Below the pieces are notes generated by a model. The model did no database searches, was not told the DNA's origin, and saw only the letters and a list, made by a program, of their open reading frames with translations. A stretch of 32,359 nt of DNA from an uncultured bacterium (GTDB lineage: Bacteria; Bacillota; Clostridia; Lachnospirales; Lachnospiraceae). Position 1 is the stretch's first letter. The number at the start of each line of letters is the position of its first letter. The position numbers were made by a program, and so were the translations under genes. This document shows positions 25,142 to 32,359 of this stretch, piece by piece. The stretch is taken from positions 1-32,359 of the forward strand of contig CAMWLE010000035.1 in the NCBI GenBank assembly GCA_947175015.1, written 5' to 3'.

Positions 25142-27324
25142 ATTGGTGCGCTGAATTATGTGAGCTTTACGACAAAAACGCAGGGCTGGCAGGTGTCATG
25201 AAAGGGGATGAGGCGGTACTGCTGCCATTATATCATACTTCAGTGGCGGCACAGATTACGGTTACCATAGATGAAAACGGCAATTTCCTGGATGCTTCTG
25301 TTGTGGCGGATGAGGGTAAGGCTACTATTATACCGGTTACGGAGAAATCCGCAGGGAGAACGGCGGGGAAGGAGCCCCACCCATTATGTGATAATTTAGA
25401 GTATTTGGCAGGGGATGATCCGCTGTTTGCCGGGGACAAGGATTGCGTCCAGAAACATGAGCTTTATATGGAGGAATTGCGGAAATGGGCGGAGTCCGCA
25501 TATACACATCCCAAAGTACAGGCAATTTATGAATATATGAAGAAGGGAAGTCTCATAGAGGATCTGTGTGCCAAACAGGTGTTTACTATGGAACAGGATG
25601 GCAGGATATCTACGTCTGCGAAGATTCAGGCAGTTGCCCAGACCAAGGCATTGGTGCGTTTCCAAATAAATACATCGGAGGTTTCAAGGGCAGATAGCCT
25701 GTCGGATGACATTGGGGCTTGGGCTCCGGAATGTTGGAAGGACAGAAGTCTGCAGCAGAGTTATGTGGAATATTGTCGTGCCCAGGGAGGTCAGGAGGAT
25801 ATCTCTTATCTCACAGGGGAAAAGATGCCCATTACCTATTATCATTCCAAGAAAATCAGAAATGAAGGGGATGGGGCAAAGCTGATTTCCTCCAATGACA
25901 GTGAATGTTATACCTACAGAGGACGTTTTACCACAAAAGAGGAAGCTTTTTCTGTCGGATATGAGGATTCTCAGAAGATGCACAATGCGTTGAAGTGGAT
26001 TATCCGCAAACAGGGAAAAAACTGCGGCGACTTATGTATTGTCACATGGGATTCGGTGAGGCAGAGCGCCTTGGACTGGATGGAGGATACTGACCAGATT
26101 GGCAGACAGGCTATGGCCGCTCAGGAGGAAGATGGATGGCAGGCAGATGAATGGTCGGGAGGCAGTGGTCAATCGGATGAACTGCCGGAAGGCGAATGGT
26201 CGGGAGGCAGTGGTCAACCGGATGGATTGCCGGAAGGCGACCAGTTGGAGGATGATTGGCCGGAAGAGGATTGGGAATCGGATGAACCCCAGGAGTTAGA
26301 TACCGGTGAGGTAGCAGCGGCTCGTTTTCGCAAAGCTATAGATGGTTATAACAGGCATATTGATATGGCTGCAAACACAGTGATCATGGCATTTGATGCC
26401 GCAACTCCTGGCAGATTGTCCATGGTAGAGAACAAAAGTTATGCAACTTCCCGGTATGTGCAGAATATTCGTAATTGGTATGATAGGTGCGAGTGGGAAC
26501 ATAGGAAGGAAAGTAAGGAAAAGGGGCGATACTATTTCCGGGGGATGGTTGGTGTCCGGGATGCGGCAGAATTGTTATACGGAATAGAAAGCGGAACAGG
26601 TGATAAGAAATTTTTCTCACTGTCAGGAAAAGAAGGTCTCTATAAGGAAGTGGTGAGGAAGCTGCTGCCATGTATTCTGGATGGAAAGCAAGTGCCCAGG
26701 GATATGGTGAATCTGGCAGTGCGGAGAGCGTCATCGCCGTTGTCCTTTGAAAGCAGGTTCCTGTGGGAGCGTGTGCTGTCCTTTGCCTGTTCCCTGGTAA
26801 AACAGGATCAAAGCCATAAGGTAAGGTCAGGTGAAGATGGCACTGAGAATAGAGGAAAGAGAAAAAAGGAGGAATGGACAATGTCATTGGATGTAAACTG
26901 CCCTGAAAGGGATTATTTGTATGGGCGATTATTGGCGCTGGCAGACAGGGTGGAATATCGGACTTATTATAAGGATGATGATAAAAAGGGTAAGGAGGAT
27001 AAATACAGTGAATCAAAAAGGCAGACAAATGCAAAACGGTATATGAGCGCATTTTCTCAACATCCCTTCAAAACCTGGAAGATTCTGGAGGAAAAATTGG
27101 AGCCATATTGGACACAGTTAAGAACAACGGAGCGTTTGTATTATCAGAATATTATGGATGAGATATTTGAGCTTTTTGACATCAAGGATTTTGAAAATGA
27201 CAATGCGTTAAGCGGGGTGTATTTGATTGGATTTCATAATCAGTCATATGCGTTGCGCAAGGGGACAAAGAGTGAGAAACAGTCAAAGGATGAGAAAGCG
27301 GAAAAAGAGGAGGATGCGGAATGA
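25138..27324 (+). CDS. cas8c: Cas8c (Csd1) large subunit of Cascade
   Basis: The 728-residue large subunit that recognises the PAM and recruits Cas3. Identification rests on Csd1-like stretches ([79 protein letters not shown]) and on its place between cas5c and cas7c. It is longer than the roughly 600 residues usual for Csd1. Much of the excess is an acidic Gly/Ser/Trp-rich insertion at about residues 325-395 built on a 45-bp tandem repeat. The C-terminal 147 residues are also translated alone from an internal start (Cas11c). Both ends overlap neighbouring genes by four bases. Confidence 0.94.
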   Translation: MNWCAELCELYDKNAGLAGVMKGDEAVLLPLYHTSVAAQITVTIDENGNFLDASVVADEGKATIIPVTEKSAGRTAGKEPHPLCDNLEYLAGDDPLFAGDKDCVQKHELYMEELRKWAESAYTHPKVQAIYEYMKKGSLIEDLCAKQVFTMEQDGRISTSAKIQAVAQTKALVRFQINTSEVSRADSLSDDIGAWAPECWKDRSLQQSYVEYCRAQGGQEDISYLTGEKMPITYYHSKKIRNEGDGAKLISSNDSECYTYRGRFTTKEEAFSVGYEDSQKMHNALKWIIRKQGKNCGDLCIVTWDSVRQSALDWMEDTDQIGRQAMAAQEEDGWQADEWSGGSGQSDELPEGEWSGGSGQPDGLPEGDQLEDDWPEEDWESDEPQELDTGEVAAARFRKAIDGYNRHIDMAANTVIMAFDAATPGRLSMVENKSYATSRYVQNIRNWYDRCEWEHRKESKEKGRYYFRGMVGVRDAAELLYGIESGTGDKKFFSLSGKEGLYKEVVRKLLPCILDGKQVPRDMVNLAVRRASSPLSFESRFLWERVLSFACSLVKQDQSHKVRSGEDGTENRGKRKKEEWTMSLDVNCPERDYLYGRLLALADRVEYRTYYKDDDKKGKEDKYSESKRQTNAKRYMSAFSQHPFKTWKILEEKLEPYWTQLRTTERLYYQNIMDEIFELFDIKDFENDNALSGVYLIGFHNQSYALRKGTKSEKQSKDEKAEKEEDAE
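26149..26238 (+). repeat. In-frame 45-bp tandem duplication inside cas8c
   Basis: Two 45-bp units start at 26149 and 26194 and encode [15 protein letters not shown] and [15 protein letters not shown]. They lie in an acidic, probably disordered insertion of Cas8c. The frame is kept, so the protein is not broken. Confidence 0.92.
26865..26883 (+). promoter_or_regulatory. Internal ribosome site within cas8c
   Basis: AAAGGAGG at 26865-26872 lies eight bases before an in-frame ATG at 26881. This is as strong as the sites that begin annotated genes in the window. A nearer ATG at 26874 is out of frame. It directs separate translation of the Cas8c C terminus. Confidence 0.85.
26881..27324 (+). CDS. 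cas11c: Cas11c small Cascade subunit, translated from within cas8c
   Basis: The predicted 147-residue product starts [20 protein letters not shown] and equals residues 582-728 of Cas8c. In characterised subtype I-C systems the small subunit is made by internal initiation within cas8c and lines the belly of Cascade. Here the internal ribosome site, spacing and length all match that arrangement. The sequence is helical with many charged residues ([47 protein letters not shown]), as expected for Cas11. The C-terminal [18 protein letters not shown] tail is probably disordered. Expression is inferred, not shown, and ordinary gene callers would miss it. Confidence 0.85.
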   Translation: MSLDVNCPERDYLYGRLLALADRVEYRTYYKDDDKKGKEDKYSESKRQTNAKRYMSAFSQHPFKTWKILEEKLEPYWTQLRTTERLYYQNIMDEIFELFDIKDFENDNALSGVYLIGFHNQSYALRKGTKSEKQSKDEKAEKEEDAE

Positions 27325-28181
27325 GCAGCTTAATTGGAAAAATTGATTTTGTAATGTTGGTATCGGCTACCAATGCCAATCCCAATGGAGATCCCTTAAA
27401 TGGAAATCGTCCGCGGGAAGATTTCGCAGGGTATGGAGAAATTTCGGATGTCTGTATCAAACGTAAAATCAGAAACCGCTGGCAGGATATGGGGGCGGAG
27501 ATTTTCGTGCAGTCGGATGACAGAGCAAATGACGGTTATAAGAGTTTAAAAGACAGGGCGGATGGGTATGAGCCGCTGAAGGTGGAAATTGCCAAGAAAA
27601 AGTCGGCAAACCGCGATAAGTGTGCCCAGTTGGCATGCGATAAATGGATGGATGTGAGAAGTTTCGGGCAGGTGTTTGCGTTTAAGGGGAGTGATGTTTC
27701 TCTGGGAATCAGAGGACCTGTGTCTATCCATCAGGCCGTGAGCGTAGAACCGGTGGATATTGTCAGTATGCAGATTACCAAGAGTGTCAACAGCGAATCC
27801 GGCAAAGAGGGTAAAGCTTCCGATACCATGGGGACAAAGCATAGAATTGGGTTTGGTTTGTACATGGTAAAGGGGAGTGTGAATGTCCAATTGGCGGAAA
27901 AGACAGGATTTTCGCAGGAGGATGCGGAGATGTTAAAGGAGGCTTTGAAGACATTGTTTGAAAATGATGCCTCTTCTGCGAGACCGGAAGGTAGTATGGA
28001 GGTGTGCAGGCTGTATTGGTGGCAGCATACGGAGAAAATGCCTGCAGTTTCTACTGCACAAGTACACAGAAGTGTAAAAGTTGAGGCAGATAAGGAGCGG
28101 CCCAGGTCATGTGCGGAGTATAAAATTACGCTGGAGAATCCAGAAGGCTGCGTAGCGCCGGAGGTGTATTGTTTTGTATGA
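27321..28181 (+). CDS. cas7c: Cas7c (Csd2) Cascade backbone subunit
   Basis: The 286-residue RAMP protein that polymerises along the crRNA spacer. The N-terminal KIDFVMLVSATNANPNGDPLNGNRPR with the following YGEISDVCIKRKIRNRW is diagnostic of Csd2. RSFGQVFAF, IRGPVSIHQAVSVEPVDI and MGTKHRIGFGLYMVKGSVN follow in the normal order. The ATG overlaps the cas8c stop by four bases (ATGA) and its 3' end overlaps the cas4 TTG start by eight, so all are translationally coupled. No defect is seen. Confidence 0.96.
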   Translation: MSSLIGKIDFVMLVSATNANPNGDPLNGNRPREDFAGYGEISDVCIKRKIRNRWQDMGAEIFVQSDDRANDGYKSLKDRADGYEPLKVEIAKKKSANRDKCAQLACDKWMDVRSFGQVFAFKGSDVSLGIRGPVSIHQAVSVEPVDIVSMQITKSVNSESGKEGKASDTMGTKHRIGFGLYMVKGSVNVQLAEKTGFSQEDAEMLKEALKTLFENDASSARPEGSMEVCRLYWWQHTEKMPAVSTAQVHRSVKVEADKERPRSCAEYKITLENPEGCVAPEVYCFV

Positions 28182-28842
28182 GGAAGAGGAATACCTTCAA
28201 TTGTCAGGCATTCAGCATTTTGCATTTTGTCGGAGGCAATGGGCGTTGGCATATCTGGAGCAGCAATGGCAGGAAAATGTAAGGACGGTGGAAGGAAAAC
28301 TTCTTCATGATAAGGCGCATGATGTGATGAGCAGGGAATCACGGGGGGACCTGCTCATCTCCAGAGCCATGCCCATCTGTTCCAGGGAGTTGGGGGTCAG
28401 CGGAGAATGTGATATTGTAGAATTCCATCGTTCACCGGAGGGAGTTTCCTTGTGCGGTAAAGAAGGTACTTATGAGGTTGTGCCCGTAGAATATAAACGA
28501 GGGCGGCCGAAGGAAAGTCATGTGGATTCGCTGCAGTTGGCGGCACAGGCTATGTGTCTGGAAGAAATGCTGTGTTGTAGCATTCCGTATGGTTATCTGT
28601 ATTATGGGGAAACCAGGCACAGGGAGAAAGTAGAGATTACGGCATCCCTTCGCATGGAAGTGAGAGAAATGTTTCAGGAGATGCATGGCTATTTTGCGAG
28701 AAGATATACACCAAAAGTAAGGTGGAGTAAGAGCTGTAATGCCTGTTCATTGAAAGAAATCTGTATGCCTGTTCTTGGCAAGGGAAAGTCAGCGGCGGAT
28801 TATATACAAGCACATATTCAGGAGACAGAACTTCAGGAATAG
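28174..28842 (+). CDS. cas4: Cas4 exonuclease of the adaptation module
   Basis: A 222-residue RecB-like nuclease with a 4Fe-4S cluster that helps select and trim PAM-proximal prespacers with Cas1-Cas2. Cysteines at C19 (HFAFCRRQW) and C188, C191 and C197 (CNACSLKEIC) form the cluster site. Nuclease motifs are GECDIVEF, VEYKRGRPKESHVDSLQLAAQAMCLEE. The start is TTG at 28174, fixed by GGAGG at 28160-28164 within the end of cas7c; no suitable ATG exists nearby. It is followed by a 254-bp gap before cas1, unusual for a module that is normally tightly packed. Confidence 0.94.
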   Translation: MYEEEEYLQLSGIQHFAFCRRQWALAYLEQQWQENVRTVEGKLLHDKAHDVMSRESRGDLLISRAMPICSRELGVSGECDIVEFHRSPEGVSLCGKEGTYEVVPVEYKRGRPKESHVDSLQLAAQAMCLEEMLCCSIPYGYLYYGETRHREKVEITASLRMEVREMFQEMHGYFARRYTPKVRWSKSCNACSLKEICMPVLGKGKSAADYIQAHIQETELQE

Positions 28843-29096
28843 CAGTATAGGACGGTTTGTTCGTATGATAAAAACAAATCATAAAGTGCTTTGTGTAACT
28901 TTTCAGATATGCTCATTTATAGGTATAACGTAATTTTATGAGAAGCAGGTATTGGCTTTATACTATTATGGTACTATTGTTGTGAAATTTTTGTTTACCC
29001 CATAAAGGTAGTGGTTATTGCTCTTAGCAGTATTGGCTGAAATGGAAGATTTGCTGCTGAGGTATGTTGTTCAAAAGAGTCTCGGAAAAGGAATAA

Positions 29097-30131
29097 ATGA
29101 TGAAGAAATTGTTGAATACACTTTATATTACATCTCCTAACCGTTATCTGTCGTTAGAGGGAGAAAACGTGGTGATATATGAGAAAGAACAACAGCTTGG
29201 AAGAGTGCCCTTACATAATCTGCAGTCCATTGTGACATTTGGGTATACAGGGGCAAGTCCGGCTTTGATGGGGGCGTGTGCCCAGCGGAACATTGATTTG
29301 GTATTCTTAAGTGGGAATGGAAGGTTTCTTGCCAGGGTAGTGGGAGAGGTCTATGGAAATGTGACCTTGCGCAAGGAACAATTCAGAAGAAGTGACAGTG
29401 CTGAGGCTCGTATTCGGATTGCAAGAAATTGTATCATGGGAAAAGTCTATAATGCAAGATGGGTACTGGAACGTGCTGCCAGGGACTATTCTATGAGATT
29501 GGATGTGGAAAAGTTCAAGAGTAAATCGGCTTTTTTGAAAGAAAGTCTGACCAAAATAAGGAGCTGTGAGAATGCAGACACTTTGAGGGGATTAGAAGGA
29601 GAAGCGGCATCCGTTTATTTTTCTGTGTTTGATGATATGATTTTGCAGCAAAAGGAATCTTTTAAGTTTGAGGGACGTAATCGCAGACCACCCACAGATG
29701 CGGTTAATGCAATGCTTTCATTTACTTACACATTATTGACGTCAATGTGTGCCAGTGCATTGGATACGGTTGGTTTGGATCCATATGTAGGATTTTTTCA
29801 TACGGACAGGCCGGGACGGAAATCATTAGCACTTGATATGGTGGAAGAACTGAGGAGCGTTATGGCAGATCGATTTGTGCTCACGATGATTAACCGTAAG
29901 ATAATTCACAAGGATGGATTCTTACAGAAGGAAAATGGGGCGGTTGTCATGGATGATGATACACGGAAAACGTTTCTGACACATTGGCAGAGCAAAAAGC
30001 AGGAATCAATTAAGCATCCGTTTCTGGATGAAAAGGTGGAATGGGGGATGGTTCCTTATGTACAGGCCATGTTGCTGGCGAGATATTTGAGGGAAGATTT
30101 GGATGAATATCCGCCCTTTTTCTGGAAATAA
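29097..30131 (+). CDS. cas1: Cas1 integrase, subtype I-C
   Basis: The 344-residue spacer integrase. It begins MMKKLLNTLYITSPNRYLSLEGENVVI, typical of Cas1c, and carries the metal-binding residues E169 in LEGEAASVYF and H235 in GFFHTDRPGRKSLALDMVEEL, with D247 and E250 as the third acidic position. Two consecutive ATGs at 29097 and 29100 follow AAAAGGAA. Gaps separate it from both cas4 and cas2, so it may be partly independently transcribed, although no strong promoter is visible in the cas4-cas1 gap. Catalytic residues look intact. Confidence 0.96.
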   Translation: MMKKLLNTLYITSPNRYLSLEGENVVIYEKEQQLGRVPLHNLQSIVTFGYTGASPALMGACAQRNIDLVFLSGNGRFLARVVGEVYGNVTLRKEQFRRSDSAEARIRIARNCIMGKVYNARWVLERAARDYSMRLDVEKFKSKSAFLKESLTKIRSCENADTLRGLEGEAASVYFSVFDDMILQQKESFKFEGRNRRPPTDAVNAMLSFTYTLLTSMCASALDTVGLDPYVGFFHTDRPGRKSLALDMVEELRSVMADRFVLTMINRKIIHKDGFLQKENGAVVMDDDTRKTFLTHWQSKKQESIKHPFLDEKVEWGMVPYVQAMLLARYLREDLDEYPPFFWK

Positions 30132-30168
30132 AGGATGGCAGAGAATGGAATGATTCCTCTTTGTTGTA

Positions 30169-30257
30169 GTAGTAAACTACATAGTTCTTATTGAAAAGCC
30201 CCCTTTTCAAGTGGCCCACTTCAGAACTGTAGTAATCTATGTGGTTCTTATTGAAAA
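30169..30257 (+). repeat. Pair of 29-bp CRISPR-like repeats between cas1 and cas2
   Basis: Two copies, at 30169-30197 and 30229-30257, share GTAGTAA-CTA at the start and GTTCTTATTGAAAA at the end and differ at only four positions. Their period is 60 bp and they enclose a 31-bp unrelated stretch at 30198-30228. The unit does not match the main array repeat apart from the ATTGAAA ending shared by many type I repeats. It could be a relic of another CRISPR array, a duplicated regulatory site, or chance. Confidence 0.5.
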
Positions 30258-30282
30258 AGACAGTTGCATCATAGGGATAATT

Positions 30283-30311
30283 TTGATGATTTGGGTGAAA
30301 TGCTTTAAAAT
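30283..30311 (+). promoter_or_regulatory. Promoter of cas2
   Basis: TTGATG at 30283-30288 and TAAAAT at 30306-30311 have a 17-base spacer and lie 44 bases before the cas2 ATG. The pair nearly copies the cas3 promoter. Confidence 0.6.
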
Positions 30312-30354
30312 AGTAAAGGGAGTTTTAAGTGATTGAATAAAGGATGAGGTTAAG

Positions 30355-30645
30355 ATGCTGGTGTTAATTACATATGATGTGAATACGGAAGATGCTGCTG
30401 GACGGGCGCGTTTGCGGAAGGTGGCAAAGCAATGTGTGAATTATGGGCAGAGAGTGCAGAATTCGGTGTTTGAGTGCAATGTGGATGCTGCAAAATGTCG
30501 TCAGATAAAAGCATTATTAGAGGGAATCATAAATAAAAAGACAGATAGCCTTCGTTTTTATTATCTTGGGGACAATTATAAAAATAAGATTGAGCACATA
30601 GGAGCGAAACCTAGTTTTGATGTAGCAGAACCGCTCATTTTCTAA
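30355..30645 (+). CDS. cas2: Cas2 adaptation protein
   Basis: The 96-residue ferredoxin-fold protein that bridges Cas1 dimers in the integration complex. It begins MLVLITYDVNTED with the conserved D8, followed by RLRKVAKQCVNYGQRVQNSVFEC and the C-terminal DSLRFYYLGDNYKNKIEHIGAK seen in Cas2 of subtype I-C. GGATGAGG lies before the ATG. It has its own putative promoter 44 bases upstream and is the last cas gene before the leader and array. Confidence 0.95.
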   Translation: MLVLITYDVNTEDAAGRARLRKVAKQCVNYGQRVQNSVFECNVDAAKCRQIKALLEGIINKKTDSLRFYYLGDNYKNKIEHIGAKPSFDVAEPLIF

Positions 30646-30840
30646 ATGATGGTACATGAAATATTGCGGTGCGAATGTGGAGTATACATAGTTCGGCGGA
30701 TACATTCGCACCGAAAGAAAACGAAATTATACGCAAAATATTTAATATATTAAGTTTATGAGATTATTATGTTGATTTGCTTTTGGCGAATGTGCATATA
30801 ATTTTTGGGAATTTTACTATATATGTTATTTATTTTTGCT
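30646..30840 (+). promoter_or_regulatory. CRISPR leader
   Basis: An A/T-rich stretch of 195 bp between the cas2 stop and the first repeat. It contains a 12-bp perfect inverted repeat, CGGTGCGAATGT at 30667-30678 with ACATTCGCACCG at 30702-30713, and a TATAAT at 30797-30802 with TTGATT at 30772-30777 (19-base spacer), which would start the precursor crRNA about 32 bases before repeat 1. Position, composition and promoter fit a leader that also directs new spacers to the cas2-proximal end. The inverted repeat may instead end cas2 transcription. Confidence 0.75.
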
Positions 30841-32287
30841 GTGTCTTCCCCTGTTGGGGAAGTGGATTGAAATATTTCTTTGGAGACGCATATTTCTAAT
30901 CAGAATAGTGTCTTCCCCTGTTGGGGAAGTGGATTGAAATACATGGATTCCAAAATATATCAAATATTTTAATGTGTCTTCCCCTGTTGGGGAAGTGGAT
31001 TGAAATTTTGATACCAGTTATTTTTTTCATACATACTCCTGTGTCTTCCCCTGTTGGGGAAGTGGATTGAAATGTAATTTTCATCAAACATTCCAATCAT
31101 CTCCTAGTGTCTTCCCCTGTTGGGGAAGTGGATTGAAATAAAAGTTGTGCTAAAAAGTATTTTTTTATGTCCAGTGTCTTCCCCTGTTGGGGAAGTGGAT
31201 TGAAATAATATATCTTCCCTGATAAGACATTAATATAGAAGTGTCTTCCCCTGTTGGGGAAGTGGATTGAAATTCTTTTTATGCTGGTTTGTTTTCCTGT
31301 TGTTATATGTGTCTTCCCCTGTTGGGGAAGTGGATTGAAATGATATTGACTTGAAACTTCGTAATCTGACTGATGGTGTCTTCCCCTGTTGGGGAAGTGG
31401 ATTGAAATAGACTGCAATTACCTTTCAAACCAGTCTTTTCTATGTGTCTTCCCCTGTTGGGGAAGTGGATTGAAATGATGGTACTATTGAAGTATGTATC
31501 ATGTATATTCGTGTCTTCCCCTGTTGGGGAAGTGGATTGAAATGGCTGTCCATATTGGATGCCGAATGAGGGTCTGTGGTGTCTTCCCCTGTTGGGGAAG
31601 TGGATTGAAATGCGCTCTTGTCGTAGTTTTTCCGGATTGACGGTGGTGTCTTCCCCTGTTGGGGAAGTGGATTGAAATAAAGTCAAAGAATAGTTTCTGT
31701 GATTTCCAGCAGTGTCTTCCCCTGTTGGGGAAGTGGATTGAAATATTTTCTCGAAAACGCTATTGGTTACTATTCCGTGTGTCTTCCCCTGTTGGGGAAG
31801 TGGATTGAAATACCCGTTAAAATATAGTGTGTAAAAAATCTTGCACGTGTCTTCCCCTGTTGGGGAAGTGGATTGAAATAGGTAGTTGTTAATCTCTTGT
31901 AATTCTCCCAAATAGTGTCTTCCCCTGTTGGGGAAGTGGATTGAAATTTGCAATTTGAACAAATGTTCTTCCAGCCGCAATAGTGTCTTCCCCTGTTGGG
32001 GAAGTGGATTGAAATACAACTGCTAACGCCTCTTTTACACTTTCTTCGGCGTGTCTTCCCCTGTTGGGGAAGTGGATTGAAATGTGTTTCCAGAGACACA
32101 TTCCGGGAGAACAACAGTGTCTTCCCCTGTTGGGGAAGTGGATTGAAATGTCGATAAGAAAGGATGGTGAAGAGAATGGGCAAGGTGTCTTCCCCTGTTG
32201 GGGAAGTGGATTGAAATTGGCTCTGGAGAGAATGACGCGTTCTTAAGGGCATATGTGTCTTCCCCTGTTGGGGAAGTGGATTGAAAT
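30841..32287 (+). CRISPR. CRISPR array, subtype I-C, 22 repeats and 21 spacers
   Basis: The 33-nt repeat begins GTGTCTTCCCC, has a CTTCCCC/GGGGAAG stem around TGTT, and ends GTGGATTGAAAT, the ending typical of subtype I-C. Repeats start at 30841, 30908, 30974, 31041, 31107, 31174, 31241, 31309, 31376, 31444, 31511, 31579, 31646, 31712, 31779, 31847, 31915, 31983, 32051, 32117, 32185 and 32255. All appear identical, including the last, and no insertion or deletion was seen. Spacers are 33-37 nt, mostly 34-35. Transcription from the cas2-side leader on the + strand puts the ATTGAAAT end in the crRNA 5' handle after Cas5c cleavage. No spacer was seen to match the rest of the window by eye. Confidence 0.98.
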
Positions 32288-32359
32288 TGGCTGGGATGTT
32301 CAACCTAGTATATCACATAATAAATAGTTCATATTTTAAAAAGTATGATACAATATCAT

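Noticed and set aside
30896..32303. Long - strand reading frames across the CRISPR array with periodic peptides such as FNPLPQQGKT, ISIHFPNRGRH and FQSTSPTGED.
   Set aside because: They are translations of the 33-nt repeat in its three frames; spacing follows the repeat and there are no ribosome sites.

Overview
The window looks like chromosome of a Gram-positive, low-to-mid GC member of the Clostridia, most likely a Lachnospiraceae-type gut bacterium. The evidence is strong AGGAGG-type ribosome sites with occasional TTG starts, families common in that group (DUF6062, DUF2225, MATE next to a cytidylate-kinase-like protein, a subtype I-C CRISPR-Cas locus) and a split purine pair in place of bifunctional PurH. 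This placement is inference; no rRNA or tRNA gene was recognised.

Positions 1-8440 are mostly housekeeping on the + strand: IMP cyclohydrolase, a stand-alone AICAR formyltransferase, a DHH phosphoesterase, glutaminyl-tRNA synthetase behind a promoter and possible attenuator, a DUF2225 protein and a MocR/PdxR-type regulator. Positions 8324-11220 hold a large hairpin between convergent genes, a small acidic membrane-anchored protein (- strand), a TetR regulator behind a palindromic operator array, a 28-bp tandem repeat, a DUF6062 protein (- strand) and a long hairpin-rich intergenic stretch.

Positions 11227-18813 carry an MBOAT O-acyltransferase followed by an SGNH hydrolase (probable cell-surface acyl transfer), a doubtful small ORF, a uracil-type NCS2 permease, an M19 dipeptidase with an unusual charged insertion, and a methyl-accepting chemotaxis protein. 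A hairpin-rich dispersed repeat occurs before the MBOAT gene and after the permease, with a possible divergent copy after the dipeptidase. Positions 18850-21462 form a compact operon of MarR regulator, cytidylate-kinase-like protein and MATE transporter. Its promoter carries a 16-bp palindrome exactly between the -35 and -10 boxes and a second perfect copy just downstream.

Positions 21520-32287 are a complete subtype I-C CRISPR-Cas locus: cas3, cas5c, cas8c, cas7c, cas4, cas1, cas2, then an array of 22 identical 33-nt repeats with 21 spacers of 33-37 nt. Cas3 is the target-degrading nuclease-helicase. Cas5c, Cas8c and Cas7c, with an internally translated small subunit (Cas11c), form Cascade. 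Cas4, Cas1 and Cas2 acquire spacers. The most notable points are a strong internal ribosome site and ATG inside cas8c for Cas11c, TTG starts for cas5c and cas4, a 45-bp in-frame tandem repeat that enlarges Cas8c, a structured element between cas3 and cas5c, and a CRISPR-like pair of 29-bp repeats with 60-bp period, unrelated to the main array over most of its length, between cas1 and cas2. I found no clearly new multi-gene defence system; the candidate novelties are these features within and around the I-C locus.
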